A DNA stretch of 31,878 bases from an uncultured bacterium (GTDB lineage: Bacteria > Bacillota > Clostridia > Lachnospirales > Lachnospiraceae), in contig CAJMSZ010000022.1 of NCBI GenBank assembly GCA_905216215.1, positions 1 through 31,878 on the forward strand, read 5' to 3'. The notes below the pieces were generated by a model. The model worked only from the letters and a program-made list of their open reading frames with translations, was not told the origin of the DNA and did no database searches. The position numbers and the translations under genes are program-made. Below are positions 25,403-31,878 of this stretch, one piece after another (the stretch's first letter is position 1; every line of letters starts with the position of its first letter).

Positions 25403-26122
25403 CTAATCCTCTGTCTTGTTTTTGTTGTTTTTCTTCTGTTTCTCTGTGTAAATCCGGCGTAAAATTGCGACAACACCAAATACGGCAAACATAATCAGAA
25501 GTCCGTTCACAAGTAACTTTGCTCCTCCGGTAAGCATTCCACCTACATAAGAATAAACAATCGTTGCCGGAAGCTGACCAATTCCGGTTGCAATAAAAAA
25601 GCCCCAAAAAGACATGGACGTAAGACCAGCCACATAGCTTACAATATCAAAAGAAATAAATGGAAGAAGTCTTGCAACCAAAACACTGATGTTTCCATAT
25701 TTTTCAAAGAAATCTTCAATCTGCTTTACCCCTTTATTTCCATTGAGTTTCACAACAATATCACGGCCCAGAATTCTCGCAATAAAGAAGCAGACCGCTG
25801 CTCCTGCCATAGCACTTGACCAAGAAAGAATTGCTCCCTGCCACCAGCCGAATAAGTTCGCATTGGCAACCGTAAGGATAAATGCCGGAAGCGGTGCTGC
25901 AATGGACTGCAGAATCATCAGCAGGAAAGAAACTGCCGCTGCATAAGCCCCATAAGATGCCACAAACTCTCTCATCACAGTAAAGTCTCCTGAATAGAAC
26001 ATCTTTGCCACAGTATTAAATCCCTTGTTTACGGGTGGAATGAACATGTAACACAAAATCGCAGCTACAATACACCCAATAACAATCACTTTACCGACCC
26101 ACTTGTTTTTCTTTTTTTCCAT
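25403..26122 (-). CDS. TVP38/TMEM64 (VTT-domain) membrane protein, first copy
   Basis: A 239-residue paralogue of the next gene: N-terminal helix (about 9-27), then the VTT domain 'ILTVANANLFGWWQGAILSWSSAMAGAAVCFFIARILG', 'VLVARLLPFISFDIVSYVAGLTSM', and a C-terminal helix near 205-222. AGAGGA lies upstream of the ATG. It is directly followed by its paralogue. Two VTT genes side by side recall ydjX/ydjZ in E. coli. An extended -10 and a dyad lie in the 123-bp gap upstream. Confidence 0.9.
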   Translation of the reverse strand: MEKKKNKWVGKVIVIGCIVAAILCYMFIPPVNKGFNTVAKMFYSGDFTVMREFVASYGAYAAAVSFLLMILQSIAAPLPAFILTVANANLFGWWQGAILSWSSAMAGAAVCFFIARILGRDIVVKLNGNKGVKQIEDFFEKYGNISVLVARLLPFISFDIVSYVAGLTSMSFWGFFIATGIGQLPATIVYSYVGGMLTGGAKLLVNGLLIMFAVFGVVAILRRIYTEKQKKNNKNKTED

Positions 26123-26157
26123 ATAATTAATCCTCTCTTCTCTCGTTCATCCACCTC

Positions 26158-26189
26158 AGTATAACAAACTATTCCTCTTTCGAATAGTT
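26158..26189 (-). promoter_or_regulatory. Candidate promoter and operator upstream of the TVP38 genes
   Basis: On the minus strand an extended -10, TGT-TATACT (TATACT at 26158-26163), lies directly after an 8-bp inverted repeat, AACTATTC with 7-base loop and GAATAGTT (26167-26189). The dyad sits where a -35 would be, so it may be an operator. It is not followed by a T-tract, so I do not call it a terminator. Confidence 0.4.
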
Positions 26190-26245
26190 GTTTCTATCTA
26201 TATGTATATATCAATTATCTATATCCGATATCAATTCCTGCTTTT

Positions 26246-26677
26246 CTACAGCACTTCCTCCAGCACCTCTATGACGTTCTTCACAACCTTTGGGCAGAAA
26301 TCCAGCATTCTTCCGCTGGAAAGTGCTTCCTGAAGCTGTTCTGGAACGGATACGTCATAACCCAAAAGTTCCTTACATCTGCAGGTATCATATCTTTGAA
26401 AATATAAATTTCTGAACTCTGCATACTTTGCCATCATGCCATCCTTCTGTGTAAGAAGTATCTCTTCGTCCCAGTGACCGTACTTCACTCCGATTGCCAT
26501 AAGCGCTCCTGTAAAGGCTCCACAGGTATCTCCCTGCATCATGCCACCACCAAAACAGGCCGTCACCTTATTTGCCATCTCTTCTGTAATTCCAAGACGC
26601 TCCGCAAAATAAGCAAGCACCACCTGGGAGCAGTCATATCCCTTTATAAACTTATCCCGAATCAAATTTTCATCCAT
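26246..26677 (-). CDS. C_GCAxxG_C_C family protein
   Basis: A 143-residue protein with the pattern that names the family: 'YDCSQVVLAYFAE' near residue 16, 'CFGGGMMQGDTCGAFTGALMAIG' near 40-65, 'YDTCRCKELLGYD' near 95, and a final 'DFCPKVV'. Members are small, cysteine-rich, probably redox-active proteins, often near electron-transfer genes; the reaction is unknown. The start is the ATG for MDENLIRD, with AAGGAGAAGAAGG upstream; an alternative start 11 codons earlier has no ribosome site. It is the first gene of the co-oriented run that continues to the TVP38 genes and importer. Confidence 0.88.
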   Translation of the reverse strand: MDENLIRDKFIKGYDCSQVVLAYFAERLGITEEMANKVTACFGGGMMQGDTCGAFTGALMAIGVKYGHWDEEILLTQKDGMMAKYAEFRNLYFQRYDTCRCKELLGYDVSVPEQLQEALSSGRMLDFCPKVVKNVIEVLEEVL

Positions 26678-26800
26678 ATCCTTCTTCTCCTTGTGCTTTG
26701 GTACAATCATAATACTTCCGTTAATTCCTGCGTTATTTGCTCAAAATCTGTTTATTCTCTTCCATAACGTCTTCGATTTTTAACAAACTACTTGGATTTT

Positions 26801-26806
26801 ATTATA
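26801..26806 (-). promoter_or_regulatory. Candidate -10 box upstream of the C_GCAxxG_C_C gene
   Basis: The minus strand has TATAAT within ATG-TATAAT-AAAA, 123 bp before the ATG at 26677 and just downstream of the spoVAC terminator. The -35 is poor. No other good promoter is seen in this 173-bp gap. Confidence 0.4.
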
Positions 26807-26836
26807 CATTCCAGAGAAAATCAACTATAATCAGCT

Positions 26837-26862
26837 AAAAAAGGAGTGGTTTACACCACTCC
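26837..26862 (-). terminator. Intrinsic terminator overlapping the end of spoVAC
   Basis: On the minus strand GGAGTGGT, loop GTAA, ACCACTCC, then TTTTTT. The stem's first arm encodes the last codons of spoVAC, and its TAA stop (26851-26853) lies in the loop. This closes the spoVA operon after spoVAC. Confidence 0.9.
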
Positions 26863-27300
26863 AATCAATGTTCCTATCCAATATATGAGTCCCAGCACCC
26901 AGCTTGCAAATACCCCATATAAAATAACCGGCCCCGCTATGGTAAATATTTTACATCCGATTCCAAATACCTGTCCTTCTTTTTTATATTCAATGGCAGG
27001 GGCTGCCACCGAATTTGCAAATCCGGTAATGGGAACCAGTGCTCCTGCCCCTCCCCAATCAGCGATTTTGGGGTAAATGCCAAAACCTGTCAGAATAACG
27101 CTCAGTAACACCAGAATCAAAGAGCACCAGCCTCCTCCTGCATCCTTATCCAGCCCTGCCTTTTCACAATAATTTAAGATAAACTGTCCTATGGTACAGA
27201 TCGCTCCACCTACAAGAAATGCCCTTGCCATGTCTGGAAGCAGCGCCCTCACAGGGGTCTTTGTTTTTACATATTTCTCATATTCATTTTTCTTTTTCAT
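26851..27300 (-). CDS. spoVAC: Stage V sporulation protein AC
   Basis: A 149-residue membrane protein of the spore inner membrane. In B. subtilis SpoVAC is a mechanosensitive channel for dipicolinic acid movement. Family features: 'ARAFLVGGAICTIGQFILNYCEKAG', 'GFGIYPKIADWGGAGALVPITGFANSVAAPAIEYKKEG' and a C-terminal helix. Length is complete. It follows spoVAB by 10 bp. The usual next genes, spoVAD and spoVAE, are absent; a terminator overlaps its stop. Confidence 0.95.
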   Translation of the reverse strand: MKKKNEYEKYVKTKTPVRALLPDMARAFLVGGAICTIGQFILNYCEKAGLDKDAGGGWCSLILVLLSVILTGFGIYPKIADWGGAGALVPITGFANSVAAPAIEYKKEGQVFGIGCKIFTIAGPVILYGVFASWVLGLIYWIGTLIGVV

Positions 27301-27310
27301 GCCTTCTCCT

Positions 27311-27727
27311 TTACCATCTCATATAAAAATACAATAATGCGCCCAAACTTTTTCCAAGTGCCATTCCTACAATGAGCCACGAAAGTCCCGTTGTAATCTT
27401 TGCCCTGCGGATGAAAATCGGGAAAATATTTAAAATATCCGCCAGTGCCATGGACCAGCATCCCACAAATATTCCGGAAAGCAGTCCAAATCCTGCAAGC
27501 AGCCATCCTCCCTTCAGAAATTCTGCCTCATAGATCCAAAACAGATTTCCAAGGATTCCCCCCAGCACAATACAATCTTCATACAAGGTGACGTATTTCC
27601 CTGTATGGGTCCGGTCTGCGAAATCGGACACCACACCAAGCCCAATCAGAAAGGCAAAGAGTCCTGCCGAAATCGCAAGGCCAAAAGACAATCCAAGAAA
27701 TGCAAGTATCATCCAATTAATCCACAT
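27311..27727 (-). CDS. spoVAB: Stage V sporulation protein AB
   Basis: A 138-residue protein with about four membrane helices: 'MILAFLGLSFGLAISAGLFAFLIGLGVV', 'GGILGNLFWIY' and 'GFGLLSGIFVGCWSMALADILNIFPIF'. It matches SpoVAB in length, order and sequence style, and would be made in the forespore as part of the SpoVA complex. Its start overlaps the spoVAA end by 11 bases, so the two are coupled. Confidence 0.92.
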   Translation of the reverse strand: MWINWMILAFLGLSFGLAISAGLFAFLIGLGVVSDFADRTHTGKYVTLYEDCIVLGGILGNLFWIYEAEFLKGGWLLAGFGLLSGIFVGCWSMALADILNIFPIFIRRAKITTGLSWLIVGMALGKSLGALLYFYMRW

Positions 27728-28349
27728 CCTGTTCTTCTCCCTTCCGCGAGTAAATATCTACCAATGTGGATTCAATGTCATTTTCATACAGGCGCATTTC
27801 CACCTCCATGGGAGTGGGGTCCACGGAAAACCGTTTTTTCCCAAAATGATTGAAGAACACCAGTATCCCAACGCTGATACCGATACTGTATGATATTTCC
27901 AGCACTGTAAATCCACTGGATTCTTCTCCCATAACCAGCCTGTATATCTGCCCAAACATCTTTGTAATGGAAATATCATTATTAAAGGACATAATGGAAA
28001 AAGCGGCTCCGGCAAATACCACCAGGCAAATGACTGCAACTTTTACATATTCAAATCGTTTCTTCGCCTGCTCCTGTCCTTCATAAGTCACAATCAAATC
28101 TGCAGAGCCCAGATTTTCAATCTGAAGATTTGGATATTCTTTGTGGATACATGAAATGACTTTTAGAATAGAAATCACCTGTCTGTGAGGTCCATCCTCC
28201 GGAATTTTCAGTATTTTCATAACTTTAACCTTGCTCACCACAACAGAATCCGCACATTCGATTGTAAGAATATCCTTTAACATAACATCCCTGCTCTGTA
28301 CTTCTGTATTGGTTTCTCCTTTCAAATAAAGAATGGTACTATTTGCCAT
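27717..28349 (-). CDS. spoVAA: Stage V sporulation protein AA
   Basis: A 210-residue protein: a soluble N-terminal part (about 1-95, 'TILYLKGETNTEVQSRDVMLKDI') followed by two membrane helices (about 100-120 and 145-170) and a charged tail. It would act with SpoVAB in the forespore membrane. I choose the ATG reading MANSTILYL with AGCAGG nine bases upstream, not the TTG three codons earlier, which is too close to that site. It lies 24 bp after the 43-codon ORF. Confidence 0.92.
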   Translation of the reverse strand: MANSTILYLKGETNTEVQSRDVMLKDILTIECADSVVVSKVKVMKILKIPEDGPHRQVISILKVISCIHKEYPNLQIENLGSADLIVTYEGQEQAKKRFEYVKVAVICLVVFAGAAFSIMSFNNDISITKMFGQIYRLVMGEESSGFTVLEISYSIGISVGILVFFNHFGKKRFSVDPTPMEVEMRLYENDIESTLVDIYSRKGEEQDVD

Positions 28350-28373
28350 CTGCTTCAACCTGCTTTCTGTTTT

Positions 28374-28505
28374 TTAGATAAGCGTCCCATGGGTTAACGC
28401 CACACTGTCCTCCATTCCAGAGAAATAGTAAGCCATCCCCAGCAGAACTGCTGTAAGCACCGCAATTCCCAGAATCAGATTAATTTTTTGTTTCGTATGC
28501 TTCAT
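28374..28505 (-). CDS. 43-residue membrane microprotein at the head of the spoVA operon
   Basis: The ATG reading MKHTKQKINL is preceded by GAGGTG at a proper distance. The peptide has a basic start, one hydrophobic segment (about 9-27, 'NLILGIAVLTAVLLGMAYYF') and a short tail. It sits 33 bp after a sigma-G-like -10 and 24 bp before spoVAA, so it should be made in the forespore. I know no named family for it. The larger frame to 28559 runs over the promoter and is rejected. Confidence 0.65.
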   Translation of the reverse strand: MKHTKQKINLILGIAVLTAVLLGMAYYFSGMEDSVALTHGTLI

Positions 28506-28537
28506 TTTGGCACCTCGCTTATCACAATTTTTATCAA

Positions 28538-28567
28538 TAGTATGTGCCAATTTCTGCAAAAAAATAC
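28538..28567 (-). promoter_or_regulatory. Sigma-G-like promoter of the spoVA operon
   Basis: On the minus strand GTATTT (28562-28567), a 17-bp spacer and CATACTA (28538-28544) match the sigma-G pattern, whose -10 is CATAnTA. It is 33 bp before the 43-codon ORF. In B. subtilis spoVA is a sigma-G operon, so position and sequence agree. The -35 overlaps the T-tract and stem of the terminator of the molybdoenzyme genes. Confidence 0.75.
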
Positions 28568-28607
28568 TCCTGAACCGGCATCATTCTCATCTCACCGCTT
28601 CAGGAGT
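28558..28607 (-). terminator. Intrinsic terminator of the molybdoenzyme operon
   Basis: On the minus strand ACTCCTGAA (28599-28607) pairs with TTCAGGAGT (28566-28574) across a loop of about 24 bases, followed by A and seven Ts (28558-28565). It lies 33 bp past the stop of the ferredoxin-type subunit gene. Confidence 0.8.
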
Positions 28608-28639
28608 CCACACAATATGCGTTTATTTTATATTATATT

Positions 28640-29077
28640 TTATTCCTCTTCTAAACGCAAAGCGCCGGTATTACATGCACGTACACAGGCCGGTTCTAAA
28701 CCACAGGCAACCCTGTCCGCACAGCCATCACATTTCACAATTTTTCTGTCTGCGTCAAATCTTGGCACATCATACGGACAGACTTTTGCGCACTTCTTAC
28801 AGCCAATACATCGGCTTCGATGAGCAGCCACCACAAATCCATTCTCCGTCCGTTCCAATACGTTCAGTGGACAAGCCTCAATGCAGGGAGCATCTTCGCA
28901 ATGCTGACAGTTTCTTGTGAAATAAGTGGTAAATCCAGTCTTTTCACATACATGTTTTTCGTATATTCTCGGAGATAACGCGTCTCCATTGGTTTCATCA
29001 TAGTGCTGATCCATACATGCCACCACACACGCAAGACATCCGGAGCACAATGATTCATCACACACAACCTTACTCAT
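28640..29077 (-). CDS. 4Fe-4S ferredoxin-type subunit of a molybdopterin oxidoreductase
   Basis: A 145-residue electron-transfer subunit of the DmsB/PsrB/NrfC kind, with four cysteine groups for 4Fe-4S clusters: Cys11-14-17-21; Cys57-60-65-69; Cys90-93-96-100; and a split set with Cys116-119 and Cys131-135. No export signal is present, so it should be cytoplasmic with its catalytic partner. The start is the ATG for MSKVVCDESL, preceded by GAAGGAGGAGAC, and overlaps the catalytic subunit gene by eight bases. No membrane-anchor subunit follows. Confidence 0.92.
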   Translation of the reverse strand: MSKVVCDESLCSGCLACVVACMDQHYDETNGDALSPRIYEKHVCEKTGFTTYFTRNCQHCEDAPCIEACPLNVLERTENGFVVAAHRSRCIGCKKCAKVCPYDVPRFDADRKIVKCDGCADRVACGLEPACVRACNTGALRLEEE

Positions 29078-31208
29078 GAGTCTCCTCCTTCTTTTCCAAT
29101 CTGCAGCAGTATGACTTATATCCCGGGAAACCGGAAATCGGGTCCAGATAGGTATCATCTACCAGCAGATTGATGTCCTTATTTTCTGCTCCATGATATA
29201 CGTTCACAGCTCCCGGCAGACAAGAAGAGTTTATACTCAGTTCCAGTTCCATACTACCAACCGGAGTACAGAGGCGCACCTGTTCCTTGTCCTTCAGCTT
29301 CAGCTTCTCTGCATCCGAAGGATGGACTTCCACAATCGGACATTCTTCCAGTCCCACAAGCCAGGGAAGACGGTATGTTCTGGAATGGAAAAGCTGTGGT
29401 TTTCTGCTTCCTGTAGTGAGAATCAACGGATATTCTTCCATCGGAAGCTGTTCCCTGAACTCATGATATACAGGCAGTCCTTCATGGCCTTCTTTCTCAC
29501 AGGAACCAATGATTTCGGATACAAACTCAATCTTTCCAGTAGGTGTCTTCACTTTGAGAATCTCCTCCGTTGTGAGCCCCGGCATTACTTTCTTTGCCTT
29601 GATACCCTTAGGTGCCGCTTTCACTTCTTCCAAAGTAAGTCCGGTAGGCGTCAGTGATTTTCGCAAATAATCTTCGTTGCTGTATATCGGTTCTTCTCCA
29701 CCAATTTCAAATCCAAGCTTCTCTGCAAGTCCTGTAATAATGTCCATATCAGACCAGGCTTCTCCTGCAGGTTCTACCACATGACCTTGATAGAAAATCG
29801 TGTCTAATCCCAGTATGCTTACCTGTTCCCGTTCCAGAGACATCTGCACCGGAAGTAAAATATCTGCATATTTTGCCGTATCCGTCATATACATATCTGC
29901 ATCGGCAAAAAAATCCACCTGCTGCAAAGCCTCTTCCAATCTGTCCGGTCTCGGCCACATATGGTGGTTCATTCCAAAGGCTACTAAGGTCGGAATCGGA
30001 TATTCTCCTTTTCCTTCCAGATAATCTGCCATACGAGTTACCTGAACTTCATTTTCCGTCAGTTTCGCCCATGCAGGAAATTCTTCATGACTCAAATCCT
30101 CCTCCGGATGAATTCTTGGCTTTCTCACACCCATAAAAGCATCCTTCAGAACTGCTCTTCCGGGTCCCGGTGGCATAGTTCCACCCTCCACGCCAAAACT
30201 TCCCGTAAGTGCCAGAAGCATTACAATAGCTCGGGCATTCTGTACACCATTAATATTATGTACCACCGGGGAAGCTGACAACTGAATCGGGCATGGTGCT
30301 TCTGTTGCCATGATTCTGGCAGCCGCAATCATATCTTCCTTCGGAACACCCGTGATTGCTTCCACTTTTTCCGGGGTAAATTCCATCACGTATTCCTTAT
30401 ATTCTTCAAATCCACTGGTATATTTTTCTACATATTCCTGATTGTAAATACCCTCAGTTATCATAACACGTGCCATACCAAGTGCCAGTGCACCATCTGT
30501 TCCAGGAATAGGGCGCAGATGCATATCTGCATGCTGAGAAGTTGGTGTACACCTGGGGTCTACTACAATAATCTTCACGCCACGTTTCACAGCCCCCAGG
30601 AATCCGCTTCCTGCAGTCACAGAATTACTGTGGAGTGGATTGACTCCCCATACAATCAGGGTTTTGCAGCGCCTCATATCCGGCATTGGCATCAGCACGC
30701 CCTTACCAAATACACTCTGACATGCCATCATCAGTGCATACGCACAGGTACTGGACTCTGTTCCGATATTCGGTGTTCCATACATATTAACAAATTCTGT
30801 CATCTGCGGACGGAACCACTTTGGATGTCCTACATAGACCATAGTGGACTTTGCACCATATTGTTCCTTTGTCCGGGTCATTTTCTCTGCTATGGTACTG
30901 AGTGCTTCTTCCCAGCTGATTCGTTCAAACTTTCCTTCTCCACGTTTTCCAACCCGTTTCATAGGGTAAAGAAGCCGGTCCGGATGATAAAGAGCCTGCT
31001 TAAGAGCTGCCCCCTTTACACAGACCCGTCCATTCGTCCCCGGCAATTCCTTATTTCCTTCTATCTTAATTACTTTTCCGTCTTTGCAGTAAGCGTCTAC
31101 CAGACATCCTCCCCCGCACAGACCGCAAATACCGGTTTTTACTGTGATTCCAGTTTCTTTACACGGAATCTTTGCCTCTGTCAGTGCCTTTTTCTTTTCC
31201 TTTTCCAT
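29070..31208 (-). CDS. Molybdopterin-dependent oxidoreductase, catalytic subunit (DMSO reductase family)
   Basis: A 712-residue enzyme. The N-terminal 4Fe-4S site uses Cys28-31-35-63 (CGLCGGGC ... RVCVKG). The likely metal ligand is Cys155 in 'IGTESSTCAYALM'. 'IVWGVNPLHSNS' and 'IIVVDPRCTPTSQHADMHLRPIPGTDGALALGMA' bind the bis-pterin cofactor, and 'LILTTGSRKPQLFHSRTYRLPWL' opens the C-terminal domain. There is no twin-arginine signal, so it acts in the cytoplasm with its ferredoxin partner. The substrate cannot be told; soluble two-subunit relatives include transhydroxylases, dehydroxylases, acetylene hydratase-type and sulfur-compound reductases. AAGGAAGAG precedes the ATG. Confidence 0.93.
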   Translation of the reverse strand: MEKEKKKALTEAKIPCKETGITVKTGICGLCGGGCLVDAYCKDGKVIKIEGNKELPGTNGRVCVKGAALKQALYHPDRLLYPMKRVGKRGEGKFERISWEEALSTIAEKMTRTKEQYGAKSTMVYVGHPKWFRPQMTEFVNMYGTPNIGTESSTCAYALMMACQSVFGKGVLMPMPDMRRCKTLIVWGVNPLHSNSVTAGSGFLGAVKRGVKIIVVDPRCTPTSQHADMHLRPIPGTDGALALGMARVMITEGIYNQEYVEKYTSGFEEYKEYVMEFTPEKVEAITGVPKEDMIAAARIMATEAPCPIQLSASPVVHNINGVQNARAIVMLLALTGSFGVEGGTMPPGPGRAVLKDAFMGVRKPRIHPEEDLSHEEFPAWAKLTENEVQVTRMADYLEGKGEYPIPTLVAFGMNHHMWPRPDRLEEALQQVDFFADADMYMTDTAKYADILLPVQMSLEREQVSILGLDTIFYQGHVVEPAGEAWSDMDIITGLAEKLGFEIGGEEPIYSNEDYLRKSLTPTGLTLEEVKAAPKGIKAKKVMPGLTTEEILKVKTPTGKIEFVSEIIGSCEKEGHEGLPVYHEFREQLPMEEYPLILTTGSRKPQLFHSRTYRLPWLVGLEECPIVEVHPSDAEKLKLKDKEQVRLCTPVGSMELELSINSSCLPGAVNVYHGAENKDINLLVDDTYLDPISGFPGYKSYCCRLEKKEETHE

Positions 31209-31271
31209 ATCTCTTCCTTCTTATAGCTTCCGTTTCTCTTTTCTAGTTATCTTTATTCGCATCCCATTTAT

Positions 31272-31300
31272 TGTATATACATCCAGTCTCTTTCGTCCAA
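31272..31300 (-). promoter_or_regulatory. Candidate sigma-A promoter of the molybdoenzyme operon
   Basis: On the minus strand TTGGAC (31295-31300), a 17-bp spacer and TATACA (31272-31277) form a good vegetative promoter 63 bp before the ATG at 31208. The operon can thus be expressed apart from sigF. Confidence 0.55.
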
Positions 31301-31343
31301 TCAATTTTTTCAATAATTCTATTACATTTTCAAATAAGCTCTA

Positions 31344-31878
31344 TTATAATCGTTTGCGCAAATCCTGCAAAATCCGTTTTTCCATTCTGGACACCTGAAC
31401 CTGTGAGATTCCCATCAGTTTTCCCACCTCTCCTTGCGTTTTGTTTCCAAAATATCGAAGGGACAAAAGCTGTCTTTCTCTCTCTCCAAGCTCACCCAGT
31501 AATTGTCTGAGCAGCATCATATCTAAGATTTTTTCTTCCCGTTCTTCTTCCTCAACGATTTTATCCATCAGTAGAATTTCATTTCCGTCTCCCTGATAAA
31601 TCGTCTTCTGTAAAGACTCTACTTCAGTACTTGCCTCTATAGCAAGTATCAGTGTTTCTTTTTCCACTTCAATCTTCTCTGCAATTTCTTCAATGGTGGC
31701 CTCTCTTCCACTTTCTTCCCTTATTTTTTCTCCGGCAAGATAGGCACGATAGGCCGTTTCTTTTAGTGAACGACTGACTTTTATCATACCATCATCCCGA
31801 AGAAAGCGCTTGATTTCCCCCGATATCATTGGGATAATGTATTATAGTGGAAATTTTGAAATTTCCTTTATCCAATAG
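31344..31878 (-). CDS. sigF: Sporulation sigma factor F, 3' part; cut by the window edge and apparently frameshifted
   Basis: The frame from 31841 to 31344 encodes 'YIIPMISGEIKRFLRDDGMIKVSRSLKE' followed by sigma region 3 ('EATIEEIAEKIEVEKETL') and region 4 ('LRYFGNKTQGEVGKLMGISQVQVSRMEKRIL'), matching SigF from mid-region 2 to the C-terminus. The N-terminal half lies beyond the window. In-frame TAA (31842-31844) stands just before the YIIPM segment. In another frame the preceding bases read LLDKGNFKIST, where FKIST fits the conserved FxFST that should lead into this segment; four extra bases (31842-31845) separate the two. Either the gene is frameshifted or the window end is faulty. SigF beside spoVA is the B. 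subtilis order. Confidence 0.75.

Noticed and set aside
26167..26189. AACTATTC/GAATAGTT dyad as a terminator of the C_GCAxxG_C_C gene
   Set aside because: No T-tract follows on the minus strand; an extended -10 follows instead, so an operator or promoter role is more likely.
30519..31226. Plus-strand open frame of 235 codons opposite the molybdoenzyme gene
   Set aside because: Antisense to a clearly conserved catalytic subunit; Cys/His/Ser-rich text typical of a shadow frame and no start signal.
31353..31362. TTTGCGCAAA palindrome as a terminator of sigF
   Set aside because: It lies inside the sigF coding end, the stem is only five base pairs and no T-run follows.
1..31878. CRISPR arrays, tRNA/rRNA genes, insertion sequences, phage genes
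   Set aside because: No regularly spaced repeats, cloverleaf or rRNA signatures, transposase or integrase frames were found on either strand by reading.

Overview
The window looks like a chromosomal segment of a low-GC, spore-forming anaerobic Firmicute, most likely a Lachnospiraceae gut commensal of the Blautia/Dorea/Mediterraneibacter kind. This rests on strong AGGAGG-type ribosome binding sites, sortase-type surface proteins, a spoVA operon beside sigF, and no respiratory chain genes. I saw no tRNA, rRNA, CRISPR array, insertion sequence or phage gene. Almost every gene lies on the minus strand, so transcription mostly runs from high to low coordinates.

Layout from left to right. (1) 32-3469 is a complete dTDP-L-rhamnose operon, rfbA-rfbB-rfbD-rfbC. 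(2) 3668-9365 holds four exported multi-rhodanese proteins: two sortase-type surface proteins with three and four rhodanese domains, convergent on a shared terminator, and two lipoproteins with two domains each. (3) 9365-16376 is a cell-surface polysaccharide locus: rhamnosyltransferase-like GT2, polyprenyl-phosphate sugar transferase, an 823-residue double GT2, an unknown membrane protein, and a Wzt/Wzm (TagH/TagG)-type ABC exporter. (4) 16414-26677 is a co-oriented run of a TIGR04283-type glycosyltransferase, nucleoside hydrolase, an ABC importer (ATPase, two permeases, a binding protein broken by an in-frame TAA), a LysR regulator, an Fe-S/CCG-domain protein, a TIGR04282/DUF2064 transferase, two TVP38/TMEM64 membrane proteins and a C_GCAxxG_C_C protein. 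(5) 26851-28505 is spoVAA-spoVAB-spoVAC with a 43-residue leader ORF and a sigma-G-like promoter. (6) 28640-31208 is a two-subunit molybdopterin oxidoreductase. (7) 31344-31878 is the 3' part of sigF, cut by the window edge and apparently frameshifted.

The most interesting content is regions 2 and 4 together. E. coli has an operon of unknown function, ydjXYZ-ynjABCDE, which joins two TVP38/TMEM64 proteins, a ferredoxin-like protein, an ABC importer (YnjBCD) and an exported multi-rhodanese protein (YnjE). The same set of parts appears here in a Gram-positive form, with extra glycosyltransferases, a nucleoside hydrolase, a regulator and a greatly expanded set of surface rhodaneses, 11 domains in all. 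One rhodanese lipoprotein is translationally coupled to the polysaccharide genes. My inference is an envelope system that captures or processes a sulfur compound (or a selenium/arsenic analogue) and imports a product. The substrate cannot be read from sequence. The nonsense codon in the binding protein suggests the importer may be inactive in this strain.
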